Shown one piece after another: positions 62,520 through 64,000 of a stretch of DNA of 64,000 bases (the first letter of the stretch is position 1; every line of letters begins with the position of its first letter). Under the pieces are notes generated by a model. The model saw only the letters and a program-made list of their open reading frames with translations. It had not been told where the DNA came from and ran no database searches. A program made the position numbers and the translations under genes. This DNA comes from Gluconobacter sp. Gdi (GTDB taxonomy: Bacteria; Pseudomonadota; Alphaproteobacteria; Acetobacterales; Acetobacteraceae): positions 682,001 through 746,000 of the forward strand of contig NZ_BLJQ01000001.1 in assembly GCF_014132155.1 (NCBI RefSeq). Reading direction: 5' to 3'.

Positions 62520-62923
62520 CCGTATAGTTCTTTGGTACTGATTTCGGGCTGTGCGGTGTCGCGCAGCCCGTCTGGTGTAACGCCATGATAAAAACAGCTG
62601 CGACGCCCGGTGTGGCAGGCGACGCCAGTCTGATCCACAATCATCAGGACGGCATCCATGTCACAGTCCAGACGAGCTTCAAGAAGATGCTGCTGCTGGC
62701 CTGACGTTTCGCCTTTGCGCCAGAGAGACTGTCGGCTCCGGGACCAGTAACATACACGCCCCGTCAAAAGTGTTTCACGCAGAGCATCCGCATTCATCCA
62801 CGCAAGCATGAGAATGACGCCTTTCGTGTCCTGCGCGATGGCGGAAATCAGACCATTCGCATCGAACTTCGTCTGGCTGACAATGTCATCGACGATGGCG
62901 GGGGCAGGCGGGGTATAAGTCAC
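62513..62923 (-). CDS. hisI: Phosphoribosyl-AMP cyclohydrolase HisI
   Basis: HisI opens the adenine ring of PR-AMP in histidine synthesis. The 136-residue single-domain protein shows GVILMLAWMNADALRETL, TGRVCYWSRSRQSLWRKGETSG and the metal-binding DCDMDAVLMIVDQTGVACHTGRRSCFYH. No PR-ATP pyrophosphohydrolase domain is fused, as usual in alphaproteobacteria. The start is GTG 62923, overlapping the ygfZ stop (GTGA), with GGAG about 9 bases upstream. Confidence 0.94.
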   Translation of the reverse strand: MTYTPPAPAIVDDIVSQTKFDANGLISAIAQDTKGVILMLAWMNADALRETLLTGRVCYWSRSRQSLWRKGETSGQQQHLLEARLDCDMDAVLMIVDQTGVACHTGRRSCFYHGVTPDGLRDTAQPEISTKELYGH

Positions 62924-63729
62924 GAACGCATCTCCAGAGGGAACCAGTCAGGCCACACAACGGAGACCGGTTTGCCCTCAAAAGCAAGGTCTGGCGACAG
63001 CCACGCTTCACGTCGGAGGAGGGCCAGAGCGTGCGATCCATGGCGCGAGCGCAATTCACCGACCTCTTTGTCACCCATCGTGAGAATGCCACCTGTTTCT
63101 GGAAATGTCCCGTCTTTCACCGTGACTGGCAGGATGCGACGGCGGAGAAGGCCACGATAATGGGTGCGCGCCGTCAACTCCTGCCCCATGTAGCAGCCTT
63201 TCTTCCATGACACGCCGTGCAGCAGGTCCAGATTGGCTTCGAGTGCGAGTGTTTTTTCGCTCTCGAAATCGTCCGTGTCTGGAAGGCCAAGAGCGAGGCG
63301 TCGGTCCAGCCAGTCATGGCCCTGTGTGGGTTCGACAGGTGATTGGGAGACAATCGCGCGCCATCCGGCATTCTCGCAGCGCGGGTCGGGCGCGGAGCAG
63401 AGCGCTTCAGATGGTACCGTGTCAGTGGCGCCAACAATGACATGCAGCTCTGTCAGTTCGATTTTGACATCCGCGCGCAGACGAAAGCGGGACAGCTTTT
63501 TGGCCAGCATTCCTGCATGCTCTGATGGACAGTCCATCAGGATGCGGTCGCCATCGGTGAAGAGAAAAAACTCGCTTAGCCATCTGCCCTGCGGCGTCAG
63601 AAGGGCACTCCAGACGGCCTTGTCAGGGGCCAGTGTCTGAACGTCATTCGTGATCAGCCCTTGCAGGAATGAGGCTCGGTCAGCGCCTGAAAAGGTCAGA
63701 ACAGAGCGGCGGGGGAGCAGTTCAATCAT
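62920..63729 (-). CDS. ygfZ: YgfZ/GcvT-like folate-binding protein
   Basis: YgfZ is a folate-binding protein for repair or assembly of iron-sulfur enzymes, among them MiaB. The diagnostic block KGCYMGQELTARTHYRGLLRR is present, after an N-terminal VLTFSGADRASFLQGLITND. ATG 63729 gives 269 residues; a GTG at 63738 is another option. The gene is coupled to hisI by a 4-base overlap. Confidence 0.92.
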   Translation of the reverse strand: MIELLPRRSVLTFSGADRASFLQGLITNDVQTLAPDKAVWSALLTPQGRWLSEFFLFTDGDRILMDCPSEHAGMLAKKLSRFRLRADVKIELTELHVIVGATDTVPSEALCSAPDPRCENAGWRAIVSQSPVEPTQGHDWLDRRLALGLPDTDDFESEKTLALEANLDLLHGVSWKKGCYMGQELTARTHYRGLLRRRILPVTVKDGTFPETGGILTMGDKEVGELRSRHGSHALALLRREAWLSPDLAFEGKPVSVVWPDWFPLEMRS

Positions 63730-63960
63730 GGAAGGCACCAGGGCATGCGTGAATGAAAGGCGAGGCAGACATGCAGACGGATGATATGCTGCCGTTTGGA
63801 GGCGAATGAAAGAGGACTTGTACGATACGGATTAAGATGCCTCTTTGTACAGAGCAAGAATTGACGAAAGTTTATTGGAAGCAGGCAAAAAACCTGCGGG
63901 TTCGAGCGTTCGTTCAGTGTCGTATGGGTTGCGGCAGATGAATGGGCAGGAGATATTGTC
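63730..63960. other. Intergenic region, no gene seen
   Basis: About 230 bases between ygfZ and a possible next gene. A minus-strand frame here (63726-63986) has no family features and lies across two promoters, so I treat it as noise. The region around 63830-63890 is AT-rich and could hold promoters for ygfZ and for the gene starting at 63961. Confidence 0.4.
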
Positions 63961-64000
63961 ATGTCAAAGCCTGTCAGAAATACCATCAGACTATCCGTAG
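63961..64000 (+). CDS. Probable start of a gene cut by the window end
   Basis: ATG 63961 is preceded by AGGAGAT with a 6-base spacer, the best ribosome site near the window end. Thirteen codons are visible (MSKPVRNTIRLSV) and the frame is open to the edge. The product cannot be identified from this much. Confidence 0.45.
   Translation, partial: MSKPVRNTIRLSV

Noticed and set aside
63726-63986. Minus-strand 86-codon frame at the window end
   Set aside because: No ribosome site or domain; it crosses the AT-rich promoter region between ygfZ and the gene starting at 63961.
1-64000. CRISPR arrays, insertion sequences, integrases, tRNA and rRNA genes
   Set aside because: I saw no spaced direct repeats, transposase or integrase motifs, and no tRNA-like cloverleaf in the gaps. 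A scan with dedicated software would be more sensitive.

Overview
This window is a gene-dense piece of a bacterial chromosome, about 58-60 % GC by eye, with short gaps and many 4-bp start/stop overlaps. The gene set fits an alphaproteobacterium of the acetic acid bacteria (Acetobacteraceae), most likely Gluconobacter or a close relative. Reasons are the plant/alphaproteobacterial type GshA, an ETF-beta lysine methyltransferase homologue, a glucose 1-dehydrogenase-type SDR, a Hint-domain repeat protein of a kind frequent in acetic acid bacteria, an unusually long SMC and glutathione-dependent formaldehyde oxidation. The taxonomic call is inference from family knowledge. I see no phage, insertion sequence, CRISPR array, tRNA or rRNA; this is core chromosome with a few accessory genes.

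Layout. 1-3.0 kb: YfgM-like tail, bamB, der (one operon). 3.2-6.0 kb: two MFS transporters. 6.0-7.5 kb (-): methyltransferase and ubiA. 7.6-10.5 kb: rsmE, gshA, lolA. 10.5-12.9 kb: rsmI divergent from an LpoA-like lipoprotein gene, closed by a strong terminator. 12.9-17.2 kb (-): an orphan gene, then a lipid A/Kdo cluster: a DUF374-WaaA fusion, lpxK and an LpxL-type acyltransferase. 17.3-19.6 kb (-): degenerate PL7-like protein, tandem universal stress protein, pdxH. 19.9-22.3 kb: fabI-aroC, then osmC on the other strand. 22.3-28.5 kb: class I ribonucleotide reductase, with nrdA behind two NrdR boxes and a structured leader, and nrdB 2.9 kb away beyond an oppositely oriented YfhO-like membrane protein gene. 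28.5-34 kb: tRNA-type methyltransferase, polyprenyl diphosphate synthase, murI, pyrE, a small orphan, gltA.

34.2-36 kb: a repeat/Hint protein. 36-37.5 kb (-): phosphoesterase, chorismate mutase, SixA-type phosphatase. 37.6-43.4 kb (-): two tandem DsbA-like genes followed by smc. 43.5-47.5 kb (-): miaB-phoH-ybeY-corC, a classic RNA-maturation operon. 47.7-48.6 kb (-): PlsC. 48.9-55.1 kb: tamA-tamB. 55.1-57.9 kb (-): SDR, single-domain response regulator, TPR/glycosyltransferase-like protein. 58-59.5 kb (-): carD and a bestrophin-type channel gene. 59.8-62.5 kb: frmA-fghA plus an RNase T2 lipoprotein gene. 62.5-63.7 kb (-): ygfZ and hisI. A new gene seems to start at 63961.

Much of the window builds and maintains the envelope: BamB, LolA, LpoA, lipid A and Kdo enzymes, PlsC, TamAB, MurI and periplasmic thiol proteins. 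The rest covers nucleotide and cofactor supply, RNA modification and stress or aldehyde handling. I found no clear undescribed multi-gene system. The most unusual items are the DUF374-WaaA fusion, the nrdA leader with its 18-bp perfect inverted repeat, the PL7-fold protein lacking its catalytic signature, the Hint-domain protein, and an RNase T2 lipoprotein coupled to formaldehyde detoxification.
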